NCBI RefSeq assembly: GCF_018622995.1
Contig: NZ_CP076022.1
Span: 1,612,001-1,676,000, forward strand
Reading direction: 5' to 3'
DNA: 64,000 nucleotides
Source of the DNA: Arthrobacter jiangjiafuii
GTDB lineage: Bacteria; Actinomycetota; Actinomycetes; Actinomycetales; Micrococcaceae
Positions 17,964-27,724 of this stretch are shown one piece after another. A model generated the notes under the pieces. The model was not told the DNA's origin and did not search any database. It was given only the letters and a program-made list of their open reading frames with translations. Each line of letters starts with the position of its first letter. Position 1 is the first letter of the stretch. The translations under genes were made by a program, and so were the position numbers.

Positions 17964-19415
17964 ATGCCCGCCCATGCCGCTGAAACCAATCCCACTGACT
18001 CCACTAACTCCACCGGCCCCACCGGCCCCGCCGATCCTGGACCCCGCCACACCCGCAGAACCCACCCCTACCGTTCCCCCCGGATGTGGCTGCTGCCGCT
18101 GCTGGTGCTCCTGCTGCTCGGCGGAGCCGGATCCGCGCTGTACATTGGCGGACTCGGCAATCCGGGCGGAAACCTGAACCATTTTCCGATCGCCGTGGTC
18201 AACTCCGACCGCGGCGCCCAGGCCCCCGACGGCAGCCAGCAGAACCTCGGCGCCACCATCAGCGACCAGATGCAGCAGGGATTCTCAGCGAACGATGAGA
18301 TCGACCTGCGGGTGCTGTCCTGGGACGAGGCGCAGGACCAGATGCGCCACGGGCAGATCCACGCCGCCGTCGTCATCCCGGAATCCTTCTCCTCCGACGC
18401 CCTGGGCCTGGTGAGCGGCGCCCTCACACAGCAGGACGTCACCCGGCCGTCCATCACTGCATACACCGCACCGCTGGCCGGGCCGCTGGCCAGCAGCCTG
18501 GCGACCTCCGCAGTCGATACCGCCCTGGACCGGGCCAACACCAGCCTGGGGGAGCAGCTCACCGAGTCGGCGCAGACAGCGCAGACCCAGGCGCAGGCAC
18601 AGCTGCAGGCGGAGCTTCGCCGTCTGGGTACCACCCTGCCGCCCCAGCTGGCCCAACAAGCGGAGCCGAAGATCGACGGCACCGCTGCGGACCTGCTGCG
18701 GGAACCGATCCAGGTGACCACCACCGCGTATCAGGAACCGCCGCAGGGCAGCGCCCTGGGCATGGGGGCCTTCTTCTATTCGGTGCTGTTGATGATCGTC
18801 GGGGTCGCCGGCTCGGTGGCGATTCACTTCCTGGTGGACTCACGGCTAGGCGTGGCGCCGGTGGAACTGGGCCCCCGGTTTGTCCTTGGCCGCCCGGTGC
18901 ACCCGCCCCGGTGGAGCACCTATTTCATCAAATGGGGCATCGTGGTCCTGGCCGCCCTGCCCACCGCCGGGCTCATGATGTGGGTGGCCGCCGCCGTCGG
19001 CATGCCCATTCCGCACGGCGGCTGGTATTTCCTGACCACGTGGTTGTCCATCGTCACGGTTTCCGCCGTGACCTTTGCCCTGATCACCGTCCTGGGCAGC
19101 GCCGGAATGATCCTGTCGCTGATCTATGTGGTGTTCATGGGGCTGCCCGCCGCGAGCGGCGTGGTGCCGCTGGAGGCGCTGCCGGGCTTCTTCCGGTTCA
19201 TCGCCCCCGGCGAACCGCTCTACCAAATGACCATGGCGAACAGGGCGGTCCTCTATTTCGATGCCGATGCCAGCGCCGGAGTGCAGAGCGGCATCATCGG
19301 GATGCTGGTCCTGATCCTGATCGCCGTGGCCGTGGCGATGATCTTCTCGGTGATCTATGACCGGGCGCTGGGGCGGCGGGACGCGGGCGGAATACCTGGC
19401 GGAGCTGGGCATTGA
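17964..19415 (+). CDS. YhgE/Pip-like ABC-2-type membrane protein
   Basis: 483 aa. After a Pro/Thr-rich cytoplasmic tail, TM1 lies at about 42-62, then a long external domain (FPIAVVNSDRGAQ and the PESFSSDAL segment are family hallmarks), and four or five C-terminal TM helices from about 265 to 470. The family includes the phage-infection protein Pip and the ESX/secretion-linked YhgE. It may export or anchor something across the membrane. It is near a TetR regulator and a related 754-aa protein. Confidence 0.8.
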   Translation: MPAHAAETNPTDSTNSTGPTGPADPGPRHTRRTHPYRSPRMWLLPLLVLLLLGGAGSALYIGGLGNPGGNLNHFPIAVVNSDRGAQAPDGSQQNLGATISDQMQQGFSANDEIDLRVLSWDEAQDQMRHGQIHAAVVIPESFSSDALGLVSGALTQQDVTRPSITAYTAPLAGPLASSLATSAVDTALDRANTSLGEQLTESAQTAQTQAQAQLQAELRRLGTTLPPQLAQQAEPKIDGTAADLLREPIQVTTTAYQEPPQGSALGMGAFFYSVLLMIVGVAGSVAIHFLVDSRLGVAPVELGPRFVLGRPVHPPRWSTYFIKWGIVVLAALPTAGLMMWVAAAVGMPIPHGGWYFLTTWLSIVTVSAVTFALITVLGSAGMILSLIYVVFMGLPAASGVVPLEALPGFFRFIAPGEPLYQMTMANRAVLYFDADASAGVQSGIIGMLVLILIAVAVAMIFSVIYDRALGRRDAGGIPGGAGH

Positions 19416-19460
19416 ACCGGTGGAGCAGTGGAGCCGCCATGGCAACGGCCGCCGCGTGAG

Positions 19461-20123
19461 CTAGGGCAGGTAGAGCGGGGCGGGCCGGGAGATGAAATCG
19501 CCGGGATGGGTGACCGGGGCGGAGAGCATGCCGGCGCAGGAATCGATCAGGAAATAGCCGACGCCGGTCCAATTGGCCGGCTCGGTGCCATCTTGGACTC
19601 TCGCTTCATACTCGGCGCACACTCCGAGGACCATGCTGCCCAGGATCCAGGACCGGCCGTAGAGCGCCGTCCGGGAGATGGTGCCGAGCTCGGCTTCGAT
19701 GCGCCCGACCAGGGTCTCGATGAGCGGATTGGCGACGGCGGAGCGGGAGAGGACCTCGTGCATCGAGGGAACCGTCCGCATCTGGTTGACGAACCGTGCC
19801 CGCCAGCTGGGCAGCGGCAGGGAGGCCAGGTGCTCGACCCACGGCAGAATCAGGCAGGCCAGCAGGTCATGCACCCCGGCGTCGTCGGCGAGGTTGGAAA
19901 CCAAGGCCTCCCGGCGGAGGGCGGTATCAGCAGCGTGCCGTCCAATGAGGGCATGGAGCAGTTCGTCGCGTCCACCGAAGTGGTACGCGACGGCGGAGTG
20001 GTTGGCTGTGCCGGCCCGCTCCGCGATGCGCCGGTTCGAGACCGCGTCGATGCCGTTGGTGGCAAAAAGCTCTTCGGCGGCATCCAGTAGGACTTCCCGC
20101 GCATGATCACCGTGCTGGCCCAT
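19461..20123 (-). CDS. TetR-family regulator
   Basis: 220 aa from the ATG at 20123, chosen because GGGGAGGG lies just upstream; the open frame reaches 20138. The N-terminal HTH (LLDAAEELFATNGIDAVSNR, then IAERAGTANHSAVAYHF) covers about 12-60. It is divergent from the large two-repeat membrane protein, with the palindrome TTACGCC-ACAT-GGCGTAA between them, so it probably represses that gene. Confidence 0.9.
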   Translation of the reverse strand: MGQHGDHAREVLLDAAEELFATNGIDAVSNRRIAERAGTANHSAVAYHFGGRDELLHALIGRHAADTALRREALVSNLADDAGVHDLLACLILPWVEHLASLPLPSWRARFVNQMRTVPSMHEVLSRSAVANPLIETLVGRIEAELGTISRTALYGRSWILGSMVLGVCAEYEARVQDGTEPANWTGVGYFLIDSCAGMLSAPVTHPGDFISRPAPLYLP

Positions 20124-20169
20124 GGACCCTCCCCTCATTTCCCCGCTGTGTTGCGTCGATTAACCCATT

Positions 20170-20187
20170 TTACGCCACATGGCGTAA
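20170..20187. promoter_or_regulatory. Candidate TetR operator TTACGCC-N4-GGCGTAA
   Basis: A perfect 7-bp inverted repeat in an AT-rich setting (ATTTTACGCC...GGCGTAATTTTA), midway between the divergent TetR gene and membrane protein gene. The best-formed operator candidate in the window. Confidence 0.65.
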
Positions 20188-20278
20188 TTTTAACGAGCTG
20201 GTCTCACCGGCCGCGCATTGGACCGTCGCGTTCATGCCTCTCGCATCACCCATCGATCCACAGCACAGGAGCACGACC

Positions 20279-22543
20279 TTGAGCCCCACGTCCCCCACGT
20301 CCACCGACTATCCGCCGGGCGAGGCTCCAACAGCGCCAGGCGAAACTGCGGCGAGCGCCGCCGTCCCCGGCGCACCTGACCGTGAAGCAGCAGCCCTGAA
20401 GCGGGCCAAGGCGGAAAAAATCGGGCGCTATGTCGCGATGTTCCTGATGCCGCTGATGATGGTGTCCATGCTGGTCGGCGGCTACCTTGCGGCCATGCAC
20501 GCCCCCACCCCGCATGACATGCCCATAGCCGTCACCGGCTCGACCGCGCAGGTGCAGCAGTTCACCGACGGACTGGAGTCCGGAAACCCGGATGCCGTCG
20601 ATGTGCGGGTCGTGGAATCCGAGCAGGAAGCCCGGCAGCTGATTCTGGACCGGGAAGCATCCGGTGCCGTTTCCCTGTCCGCCGGCAGCGCCACCGTCTA
20701 CACGGCCAGTGCCGCAGGTGCCTCCCAGTCCAGCAGCGTCACCGCGCTGTTGGCTCCGCAGGTCCTCGCGCAGGGCCTGGCCCTGACCACCGAAGACCTC
20801 GCGCCGCTGCCGGACAGCGACATGGCCGGCCTCGGTGCCATGTTCATGACGACGGCCCTGATGCTGGCCGGCTACATGCCGCTGAGCCTGATCCTGTCGA
20901 ACTCGCCGGAACTGCTGAGGTTCCGCCGCTTCGTTCCGCTGCTGGCGGGCTGGTCGGCGCTGATCGCCGCACTGGTCTGGACCGTCGTCGGGCCCATCAT
21001 GGGGATCGTCGAGGGCCACACCGCCGCCGTCCTGGGCATCTGCGCCCTCGCCGTGTTCGCCGTCGGCAGCGTCCAGCTGTTCCTCACCCGGATCCTGGGC
21101 CCCATGGCCGTGCTGGTGGGCATGCTGTTCCTGATGGTCCTGGGTGTTCCCGCATCCAACATGAGCATGTCGGTGCATACGATGCCGTGGATCTACCCCT
21201 ACCTGCACGGCTTCCTGCCGGCGGCCGCCACGGGCGAGTCGCTGCGTTCCGTGCTCTACTTTGATGGCAACGGAGCCGGGAGCCACCTGCTGGTCCTGGT
21301 CATCGGCGCCGTCGCCGCGCTGCTTCTCACACTCGGCATCGACGCCCGCAAGCGCCGCCGCAAGCCCAACGCCGCCCCGCCTGCCATCAACGTGGCCTCG
21401 CTGCATGGCGGCCCGCGCCCGAAGAGCCGTACCTGGCGCTACGTGACCCTGGCCTTCTTCCCGCTGACCATGGTGGTCATGATGCTCTCGCTCATGCTCG
21501 GTGCCATGCACCAGCCCGAACCGCGCGACATGCCCGTCGCCGTCGTCGGCGCCACCGCAGAGCAGGCGGAGCAGGCAGTGTCCGGCCTGGACGAACAGAT
21601 GTCCGGGCTCTTTGACCTGCGGGCCGTGGACTCGGCAGACGAGGCACGCGGGCAGGTCCGGGACCGCACGGTCGTGGCAGCGTTTGTGTTGCCGTCCGCC
21701 GGGAACCCCACCTCCACCCTGCTGACTAACGAAGCCGGAGGCATGAGCGCGCAGCAGGTGGTGCTGTCCGTCTTCGGCCAGGTTGCGGCAGGCCAGCAGG
21801 TGGAACTGGCCACCGAGAACCTGGCTCCGCTGAAGGATTCCGATTCAATGGGCATGGCCACCATGTACCTGGCCATGGGCTGGATCATGGCGGGCTTCAT
21901 GATCATTGTGGTTGGCTCCACAGCCGCCCCGGCCAGCCGGCCGCTGCGCAAGCTGGTGCCGATTGTCCTGGCCTGGGCCGTGGGCATCTCCGCGTTCCTC
22001 TGGGTAATTGCCGATGTCTTTGTCGGCGCCATCGACGGCCACTTCTGGCCGCTCCTGGCAGCAGGTACCGTGGCCGTATTCTGCGTGGCCATGTTCACCG
22101 CCGTCTTCGACCGGCTGATCGGCATGCTGGCCATCCTGCCGGTCATCGGCATCCTGATGTTCCTGGGCGTGCCGGCCTCCGGCGCGGCCATGTCGATCTA
22201 CATGGAACCGGAGATTTTCCGCTTCCTGCATGAGATCCTGCCGATGCCGGCTGCCGTGGAGTCCATCCGGTCGATTCTGTACTTCGACGGCGACACCGTC
22301 TGGACCCACATGCGGACGCTGGGCATCTGGGGAGCCGTGTCCCTGGTTACGGTGATGATCATCGACCGGTTCAAGCCGGTGCGCACCGAACCGCACCCGG
22401 CCGGGGAACCGGCGGGAGAAATCTCCGGCGCCTATGACGCTTCAACCGAGACTGCTGCGCCGTCCGGTGCTTCGGCCGAGGCCGGGACCGAGGCCGCTAC
22501 CGAGAGCGCTGCGCCGGCCGGAAAGCACGCAGCTTCCGTCTAG
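20279..22543 (+). CDS. Large membrane protein with internally duplicated YhgE/ABC-2-like halves
   Basis: 754 aa from the TTG at 20279, which has AGGAG 7 nt upstream; an ATG at 20234 (769 aa) lacks an SD. Two similar halves each have a signal-anchor-like TM, the motif HDMPIAV/RDMPVAV, a 130-residue external domain ending in TEDLAPL/TENLAPL, four or five TM helices, and the closing motif ESLRSVLYFDG / ESIRSILYFDG. This is a fused tandem duplication of one transporter-like unit. Regulation by the divergent TetR is likely, so an efflux or export role is plausible. Confidence 0.82.
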   Translation: MSPTSPTSTDYPPGEAPTAPGETAASAAVPGAPDREAAALKRAKAEKIGRYVAMFLMPLMMVSMLVGGYLAAMHAPTPHDMPIAVTGSTAQVQQFTDGLESGNPDAVDVRVVESEQEARQLILDREASGAVSLSAGSATVYTASAAGASQSSSVTALLAPQVLAQGLALTTEDLAPLPDSDMAGLGAMFMTTALMLAGYMPLSLILSNSPELLRFRRFVPLLAGWSALIAALVWTVVGPIMGIVEGHTAAVLGICALAVFAVGSVQLFLTRILGPMAVLVGMLFLMVLGVPASNMSMSVHTMPWIYPYLHGFLPAAATGESLRSVLYFDGNGAGSHLLVLVIGAVAALLLTLGIDARKRRRKPNAAPPAINVASLHGGPRPKSRTWRYVTLAFFPLTMVVMMLSLMLGAMHQPEPRDMPVAVVGATAEQAEQAVSGLDEQMSGLFDLRAVDSADEARGQVRDRTVVAAFVLPSAGNPTSTLLTNEAGGMSAQQVVLSVFGQVAAGQQVELATENLAPLKDSDSMGMATMYLAMGWIMAGFMIIVVGSTAAPASRPLRKLVPIVLAWAVGISAFLWVIADVFVGAIDGHFWPLLAAGTVAVFCVAMFTAVFDRLIGMLAILPVIGILMFLGVPASGAAMSIYMEPEIFRFLHEILPMPAAVESIRSILYFDGDTVWTHMRTLGIWGAVSLVTVMIIDRFKPVRTEPHPAGEPAGEISGAYDASTETAAPSGASAEAGTEAATESAAPAGKHAASV

Positions 22544-22557
22544 TAGGACCCAAACGG

Positions 22558-22593
22558 AGAAGGGCCGCGGCAATTGCCGGGGCCCTTCTTCGT
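22558..22593 (+). terminator. Rho-independent terminator
   Basis: AGAAGGGCC / GGCCCTTCT arms (22558-22566, 22581-22589) with a GC-rich inner hairpin, followed by TCGTT. It starts 15 nt after the stop of the large membrane protein. Confidence 0.85.
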
Positions 22594-22836
22594 TGGGGGG
22601 TGTCACAGGAAGCCTCGGTGGTCTCAGGCCATCGGCTCCCTCCTCGGGCCGGCTCCGGGAATCCCGGCACCGGACCAAAGGCATGCGGGCACAGCTGTCC
22701 CCGCATGCATACATTTTGCCCGGGTCACCTGCTGTTTTTCCGCAACATGGGCGCAGGATTGCCCCAAGACTGGTTCCCGTGCCCGCCCCGCCGCACGGCG
22801 TCATAAGTCGCCAATCACAGTCTGGACTGCCAGCAT

Positions 22837-23808
22837 ATGGTCATGTCGAACTCACTTCCCAGCTCGCCCCCGCGCAGCCTGACCGCCGAAGACCGCAGTG
22901 CCCGCATTGCGGTGACCGTTTTTCCACTGCTCATCCTGGCCGGGGGAGCAGTCGCGCTGTTTTTCCCGCAGCCGTTCACCGGGCTGTCCGCCTTCGTCAA
23001 TCCGGCGCTGATGGTGATCATGTTCGGCATGGGCCTGACCCTGACGCTGCCGGACTTTGCCCTAGTGGTTCGCCAGCCGCTGCCGGTGCTGTTGGGTGTG
23101 GTGGCGCAGTACGTGATCATGCCGCTGCTGGGCGTGGCTGTGGCCTGGGCGCTGCAGCTCAGCCCGGAGCTCGCTGCCGGCGTGATCCTGGTGGGCTGCG
23201 CCCCGGGCGGCACTGCTTCGAACGTCGTGACCTACCTGGCCAAGGGCAACGTGGCCCTGTCCGTGGCCATGACCTCGGTGTCCACGCTGCTGGCACCGAT
23301 CTTCACTCCGCTGCTGGCGCTGTGGCTCGCCGGCAGGTACATGGAGGTCGACGCCGGTTCCATGGCGATGTCCATTGTCCAGATTGTGCTGATTCCCGTG
23401 GTGCTGGGCCTGGTGATCCGGTACCTGATCCGCAAGCTGGTGGACCGGGTACTGCCGGTGCTGCCGTGGATCTCCGTTATTGCCATCACCTTTGTGGTCG
23501 TTGCCGTGGTGTCGGGCAGCTCGGCCGCCATCTTCACCGCCGGCTGGCTGATCCTGCTGGCCGTGGTCCTGCACAACGGGTTGGGCCTGGGGCTGGGCTA
23601 CGGCGTCGCCAAGGCCTTCCGGCAGCCCATTCCCTCACGGCGCACCATGGCCGTTGAGGTGGGGATGCAGAACTCCGGCCTGGCCGCAGGCCTGGCCCGG
23701 GAGTACTTCACCCCCGAGGCCGCGCTTCCGGCGGCGGTCTTCTCCGTGTGGCATAACGTCTCCGGTGCCCTGATGGCGGCCTACTGGCGGCGGCGTCCCA
23801 CCGCCTAA
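22837..23808 (+). CDS. Bile acid:sodium symporter (BASS) family transporter
   Basis: 323 aa with about nine or ten hydrophobic helices. The BASS signatures are visible: FGMGLTLTLPDF in helix 2, the CAPGGTASNVVTYLAKGN loop in the middle and EVGMQNSGLAAGLA near the C-terminus, the Na+/substrate-binding crossover segments of the family. The substrate is unknown (organic anions such as pantoate, pyruvate or sterols in relatives). ATG at 22837 or 22843; no clear SD. The 236 bases upstream hold no gene. Confidence 0.9.
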   Translation: MVMSNSLPSSPPRSLTAEDRSARIAVTVFPLLILAGGAVALFFPQPFTGLSAFVNPALMVIMFGMGLTLTLPDFALVVRQPLPVLLGVVAQYVIMPLLGVAVAWALQLSPELAAGVILVGCAPGGTASNVVTYLAKGNVALSVAMTSVSTLLAPIFTPLLALWLAGRYMEVDAGSMAMSIVQIVLIPVVLGLVIRYLIRKLVDRVLPVLPWISVIAITFVVVAVVSGSSAAIFTAGWLILLAVVLHNGLGLGLGYGVAKAFRQPIPSRRTMAVEVGMQNSGLAAGLAREYFTPEAALPAAVFSVWHNVSGALMAAYWRRRPTA

Positions 23809-23924
23809 CCGGCGGGGGCTGTTCCCCGGCGCAGCTTCCCGGGTAGCCTGAGGCGCCCGTGCTTCCTCTAGTGGAAGCGTCCATCTGGAGGCGGGCCAAC
23901 GGGTGAGCGAAAGGCGGGGAAACC

Positions 23925-24761
23925 GTGGCTTCGAAGACCATCGTGATCACCGGAGCGTCCGCCGGAATCGGCGCTGCCGCCGCGCGGCAGCTATCGGATG
24001 ACGGCCACCGCGTGGTCGTGGTGGGCCGTTCACCGGAAAAAACCGCAGCGGTCGCGGAAGACACCGGCGGGGAGTACATCCTGGCCGATTTCGCCGACCT
24101 TAACAGCGTCCGCAACCTGGCCTCGGAAATCCTGCAGCGTTATCCGCGCATCGACGTGCTAGCCAACAATGCCGGCGCGATGTTCGGAATGGAGCGGCAG
24201 ATGACCGGTGACGGGCACGAAAAAACGTTCCAGGTGAACTATCTGGCGCCGTTCCTGCTGACCCGTCTGCTCACCGACCGGCTCCTGGCCTCCCGAGGCA
24301 CTGTCATCAGCACCTCCAGTTCAGCGAACCGGTTCGGCCACGTGGACCTGGAGGACCTGGAACAGTACCGGGACTACAAGCCGTTCCGGGCCTACGCAAC
24401 CAGCAAACTCGAGCAGATCCTCTTCACCGGAGAGTTTGACCGGCGCTACCGCTCGCACGGTGCAACGGCGACGGCGTTCCATCCCGGGCTGGTGGGGTCG
24501 GCTTTCCTGAGCACCCAGAGTGCCTTCATTCGGGCCTTGTACCGCTCGCCGGTGCGCCGCCTGGCCCGGACTCCGGAAAAGGGGGCCCGGACGCTGGTCT
24601 ACCTGGCTGAGGGCACGCCCGGAACGGACTATCCCACCGGCAGGTACTTTCAGGGCCGCCGGGTGGGCCGCACCAACCGCCAGGCAGCAGATGGGCCGCT
24701 GGCGCTGGGATTGTGGAACCGGTCAGTGAAGATGCTGGAGGGGAGCCCCGGCTCGGCCTGA
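23925..24761 (+). CDS. Short-chain dehydrogenase/reductase
   Basis: 278 aa NAD(P)-dependent oxidoreductase, Rossmann fold. TGASAGIG cofactor motif at about 9-16, NNAG near 85, the catalytic Ser in ISTSSSANRFG and YATSK (Tyr and Lys) near 158-162. It resembles the retinol dehydrogenase/WWOX-like branch. GTG start. It converges with the SorC regulator with only 6 nt between stops. The substrate is unknown. Confidence 0.9.
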   Translation: MASKTIVITGASAGIGAAAARQLSDDGHRVVVVGRSPEKTAAVAEDTGGEYILADFADLNSVRNLASEILQRYPRIDVLANNAGAMFGMERQMTGDGHEKTFQVNYLAPFLLTRLLTDRLLASRGTVISTSSSANRFGHVDLEDLEQYRDYKPFRAYATSKLEQILFTGEFDRRYRSHGATATAFHPGLVGSAFLSTQSAFIRALYRSPVRRLARTPEKGARTLVYLAEGTPGTDYPTGRYFQGRRVGRTNRQAADGPLALGLWNRSVKMLEGSPGSA

Positions 24762-24767
24762 TGGGCA

Positions 24768-25778
24768 CTATTTCGCCGCCAGCCCCCGGGCCGAGTTCTC
24801 ATCCAGGATCAGGTCCGTCACCAGGCCGGCCCGCAGCGCGCCAAGCAGGCTGGCGGTCTTGGCCTCCCCGGACGCCACGCAGATCCGCCGGGGCACCTGG
24901 CGCAGCACCTCAAGGTCCGGGCCGGTGCTGCGGTCGTTAAGCCTGATGCCGTCCCAGGTCCCGTCGGCCCGGTAGAACATGGTGGCGACGTCGCCCACCA
25001 CTTTCTCGGCCATCAGATCCTCGAGGTCCTCTTCATCGAGGTAGGCGCCGTTGTAGACGTGGCTGGGGACGCCGGCCTCCATGGAGCCGACGCCGAAGAT
25101 GGCGGTGTTCATCCGGGCCTGCAGATCCAGCACCCGCTTGACCGGCCGTTCGCGCCACATCGCCTCCTTGGTTTCGGTGTGGTCGAAGAAGGCCGGCACC
25201 GGGAACTGCACCACGCGGGCGCCGTAGGCATTTCCGAAGCGCTGGAGGATCTCACTGGCATAGGTGATGCCCGAGGTCCGGAAGTTCCCGGCCCCGTTCA
25301 TCTGCACGATCGTGCTGTCGTGGGTGTTCTTCACCGACAGGTGCTGGCTGACCGCGGTCAGCGTTGAACCCCAGGCAACCCCCACTATCGCGTCGGAGTC
25401 GATCAGCGGGCCGATGAGGTGGGCTGCCTGCACGGCAACCCGCTGCAGGGTCTGTGCGGGGGAGACCCCCTCGGCAACCGGAACCACCTTGGCATGGATG
25501 CCGAACCGCGCACTGATTTCCTTCTCCAGGGCCGGCGCCCGGTCCGCAGCACTCTTGATCCTGATCTCCACGAGTCCGGTGCTGCGGGCGTAGGACAGCA
25601 GGCGGGAGACGGTGGAGCGTGAAATCCGCAGCTCGCGGGCAATCGCCTCCATGGTCAGGTTCTGCAGGTAGTACATCTGCGCCGCCCGCAGCGCATCCCG
25701 GTTGCGGGCTTCCCGTTCCGCTGCCGCCGGAGCCCCGCCGGCCTGCGTCCCCGTCCGGGAACTGACACCAATGTTCAC
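24768..25778 (-). CDS. SorC/DeoR-type sugar-binding transcriptional regulator
   Basis: 336 aa. The N-terminal HTH (MEAIARELRISRSTVSRLLSY, about 43-63) joins a C-terminal phosphosugar-sensing domain (GVAWGSTLTAVSQHL, NGAGNFRTSG, FGVGSMEAGVPSH, CVASGEAKTASLLGALRAGL). It is divergent from glpD, so it is a good candidate for control of glycerol-3-phosphate use. The start is GTG at 25778. Confidence 0.9.
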   Translation of the reverse strand: MNIGVSSRTGTQAGGAPAAAEREARNRDALRAAQMYYLQNLTMEAIARELRISRSTVSRLLSYARSTGLVEIRIKSAADRAPALEKEISARFGIHAKVVPVAEGVSPAQTLQRVAVQAAHLIGPLIDSDAIVGVAWGSTLTAVSQHLSVKNTHDSTIVQMNGAGNFRTSGITYASEILQRFGNAYGARVVQFPVPAFFDHTETKEAMWRERPVKRVLDLQARMNTAIFGVGSMEAGVPSHVYNGAYLDEEDLEDLMAEKVVGDVATMFYRADGTWDGIRLNDRSTGPDLEVLRQVPRRICVASGEAKTASLLGALRAGLVTDLILDENSARGLAAK

Positions 25779-25921
25779 AACAGGTCCATCGAAAGGGCTG
25801 GGTTGGTCATGAAACCATTATGTCAGGGTGCACGTTTGTGCATCGGGTCGATCCGCAGGGCCGGCGGCTCCGAACATTGAGTGATATGGCAAAGCCGCCA
25901 CAGAAGCGTTTGGAGATAGTC

Positions 25922-27658
25922 GTGGACAATTCCGTGAACCCCGCAGAGGGAACAACCGCCGCCCGCCCGGTGGTCCAGCAGCTGAAGGACCGCCCCCGGG
26001 CCTCAGTGCTGATCGTTGGCGGCGGCATCAACGGTGTAGGTACTTTCCGTGACCTGTCGCTGCAGGGCGTGGACGTTGTCCTCGTCGAGCGCGGGGATTA
26101 CTGCCAGGGTGCCTCGGGCGCCTCCTCGCACATGATCCACGGTGGTATCCGCTACCTGGAAAACGGCGAGTTCCGCCTCGTGCACGAGTCCGTCGTCGAG
26201 CGCAATGCGCTGCTCCGCCTGGCCCCGCACTACGTAAAGCCGCTGCAGACCACCATCCCCATCACGAGCACGTTCTCGGGCATCACTGCCGCACCGCTGC
26301 GCTTCCTGACGCACAAGCAGGGCAAGCACACCGAGCGCGGCGCCGTCCTGATCAAGGCCGGCCTGATGATGTATGACTTCTTCTCCCGCGGCGGCCGCGT
26401 CGCCCCGAGGCACAACTTTGTCGGCAAGAAGAAGTCCCTGCAGGAACTGCCGAAGCTGCGTCCGGACGTCAAGTACACCGCCACGTACTTCGATGCATCC
26501 GTGCACAACCCGGAGCGCCTCACCCTGGACGTCCTGCGCGACGGCCTCGAGGCCAACCCGCAGAACCGCGCCAGCAACTACGTCTCCGCCGTCGGCACCA
26601 CTGACGCCGGCACGATGCTGCGCGACGAACTGACCGGCGAAGAGTTCCTCTTCGAGGCCGACGTCGTCATCAACGCCACCGGCGCCTGGGTCGACGAGAC
26701 CAACGACTCCTTCGGCAAGCGCACGTCCTTCATGGGTGGCACCAAGGGCTCGCACATCGTCCTGGACCACCCGGAACTGCTTGAGGCCTGCGCCGGCCGC
26801 GAAATGTTCTTTGAGCACACCGACGGCCGCATCGTCCTGATCTACCCGATGGGTGACCGCGTCCTGGTGGGCACCACTGACATCGACGCCGACATCCGCG
26901 AGGCATCGGTCTGCACCGACGAGGAGATCGAGTACTTCTTCGAACTCGTTGCCCACGTGTTCCCGAGCATCGACGTGCGCCGCGACCACATCGTCTACAC
27001 GTTCTCCGGCGTCCGCCCGCTGCCCAAGCACGATGACACGCAGCCCGGCTTCGTGTCCCGTGACTACCGGATCGAAAAGCGCTCCGACAACCGCGGCGGC
27101 AAGAACGTCACCACGCTGTCCCTGGTCGGCGGCAAGTGGACCACCTTCCGTGCACTCTCCGAGACCCTCGCCTCCGAGGCGATGACCGCGCTGGGCATGC
27201 CGCGCAAGACGACGACGGCGGACCTCGCCATCGGCGGCGGCAAGGACTTCCCGCGCACCGAGGCCGAGGAACGCCTCTGGGTGAACCGCACCGCCAACGA
27301 GGTTGCCGACCGCGACCGCGTCCGCGTGCTGCTGACCCGCTACGGCACCCGGGCCACCGACGTGCTGGCGTTCCTGGCCCAGGGCGGGGACCAGCCGCTG
27401 GCCTCCACCGCTGAGCTGAGCACCCGCGAACTGACCTACATGGTGGAAAACGAGCAGATCACGCGTCTGGCCGACGTCCTGATCCGCCGCACCTCGCTGG
27501 CATTCCGCGGCCTGGTCACCGAGGACATGCTCAACGAAATGGCCGGCCTGCTGGCTCCGCAGCTGGGCTGGGACGACGCCGAAACGCGCCGCCAGGTCGA
27601 GTCCGCACGCGACCTGCTGGTGAACATGCACGGCATGAAGATCGCCGCTTCGGTCTAA
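25922..27658 (+). CDS. glpD: Glycerol-3-phosphate dehydrogenase (FAD, aerobic)
   Basis: Oxidises glycerol-3-phosphate to dihydroxyacetone phosphate and passes electrons to the quinone pool at the membrane. FAD-binding VGGGINGVGTFRDL, GASGASSHMIHGGIRYLE, the VNATGAWVDE strand, VGTTD and the C-terminal DAO_C domain are present. I prefer the GTG at 25922 (578 aa, GGAG 6 nt upstream); an ATG at 25886 and an open frame to 25820 also exist. Divergent from the SorC gene. A strong terminator follows. Confidence 0.95.
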   Translation: MDNSVNPAEGTTAARPVVQQLKDRPRASVLIVGGGINGVGTFRDLSLQGVDVVLVERGDYCQGASGASSHMIHGGIRYLENGEFRLVHESVVERNALLRLAPHYVKPLQTTIPITSTFSGITAAPLRFLTHKQGKHTERGAVLIKAGLMMYDFFSRGGRVAPRHNFVGKKKSLQELPKLRPDVKYTATYFDASVHNPERLTLDVLRDGLEANPQNRASNYVSAVGTTDAGTMLRDELTGEEFLFEADVVINATGAWVDETNDSFGKRTSFMGGTKGSHIVLDHPELLEACAGREMFFEHTDGRIVLIYPMGDRVLVGTTDIDADIREASVCTDEEIEYFFELVAHVFPSIDVRRDHIVYTFSGVRPLPKHDDTQPGFVSRDYRIEKRSDNRGGKNVTTLSLVGGKWTTFRALSETLASEAMTALGMPRKTTTADLAIGGGKDFPRTEAEERLWVNRTANEVADRDRVRVLLTRYGTRATDVLAFLAQGGDQPLASTAELSTRELTYMVENEQITRLADVLIRRTSLAFRGLVTEDMLNEMAGLLAPQLGWDDAETRRQVESARDLLVNMHGMKIAASV

Positions 27659-27672
27659 GCGGCAGCACCCCA

Positions 27673-27712
27673 AAAGGGGCCGGCCGGAGCATCTGCTCCG
27701 GCCGGCCCCTTT
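27673..27712 (+). terminator. Terminator of glpD
   Basis: A perfect 19-bp inverted repeat (27673-27691 and 27694-27712) starting with AAA and ending in TTT, directly after the glpD stop. It can also serve the truncated minus-strand gene that ends at 27725. Confidence 0.9.
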
Positions 27713-27724
27713 GCCGTTCCCGTC

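Noticed and set aside
26003-27673. 556-aa minus-strand open frame opposite glpD
   Set aside because: Antisense shadow of glpD created by high third-position GC; composition (Val/Gly/Asp/Arg-rich) unlike a real protein.
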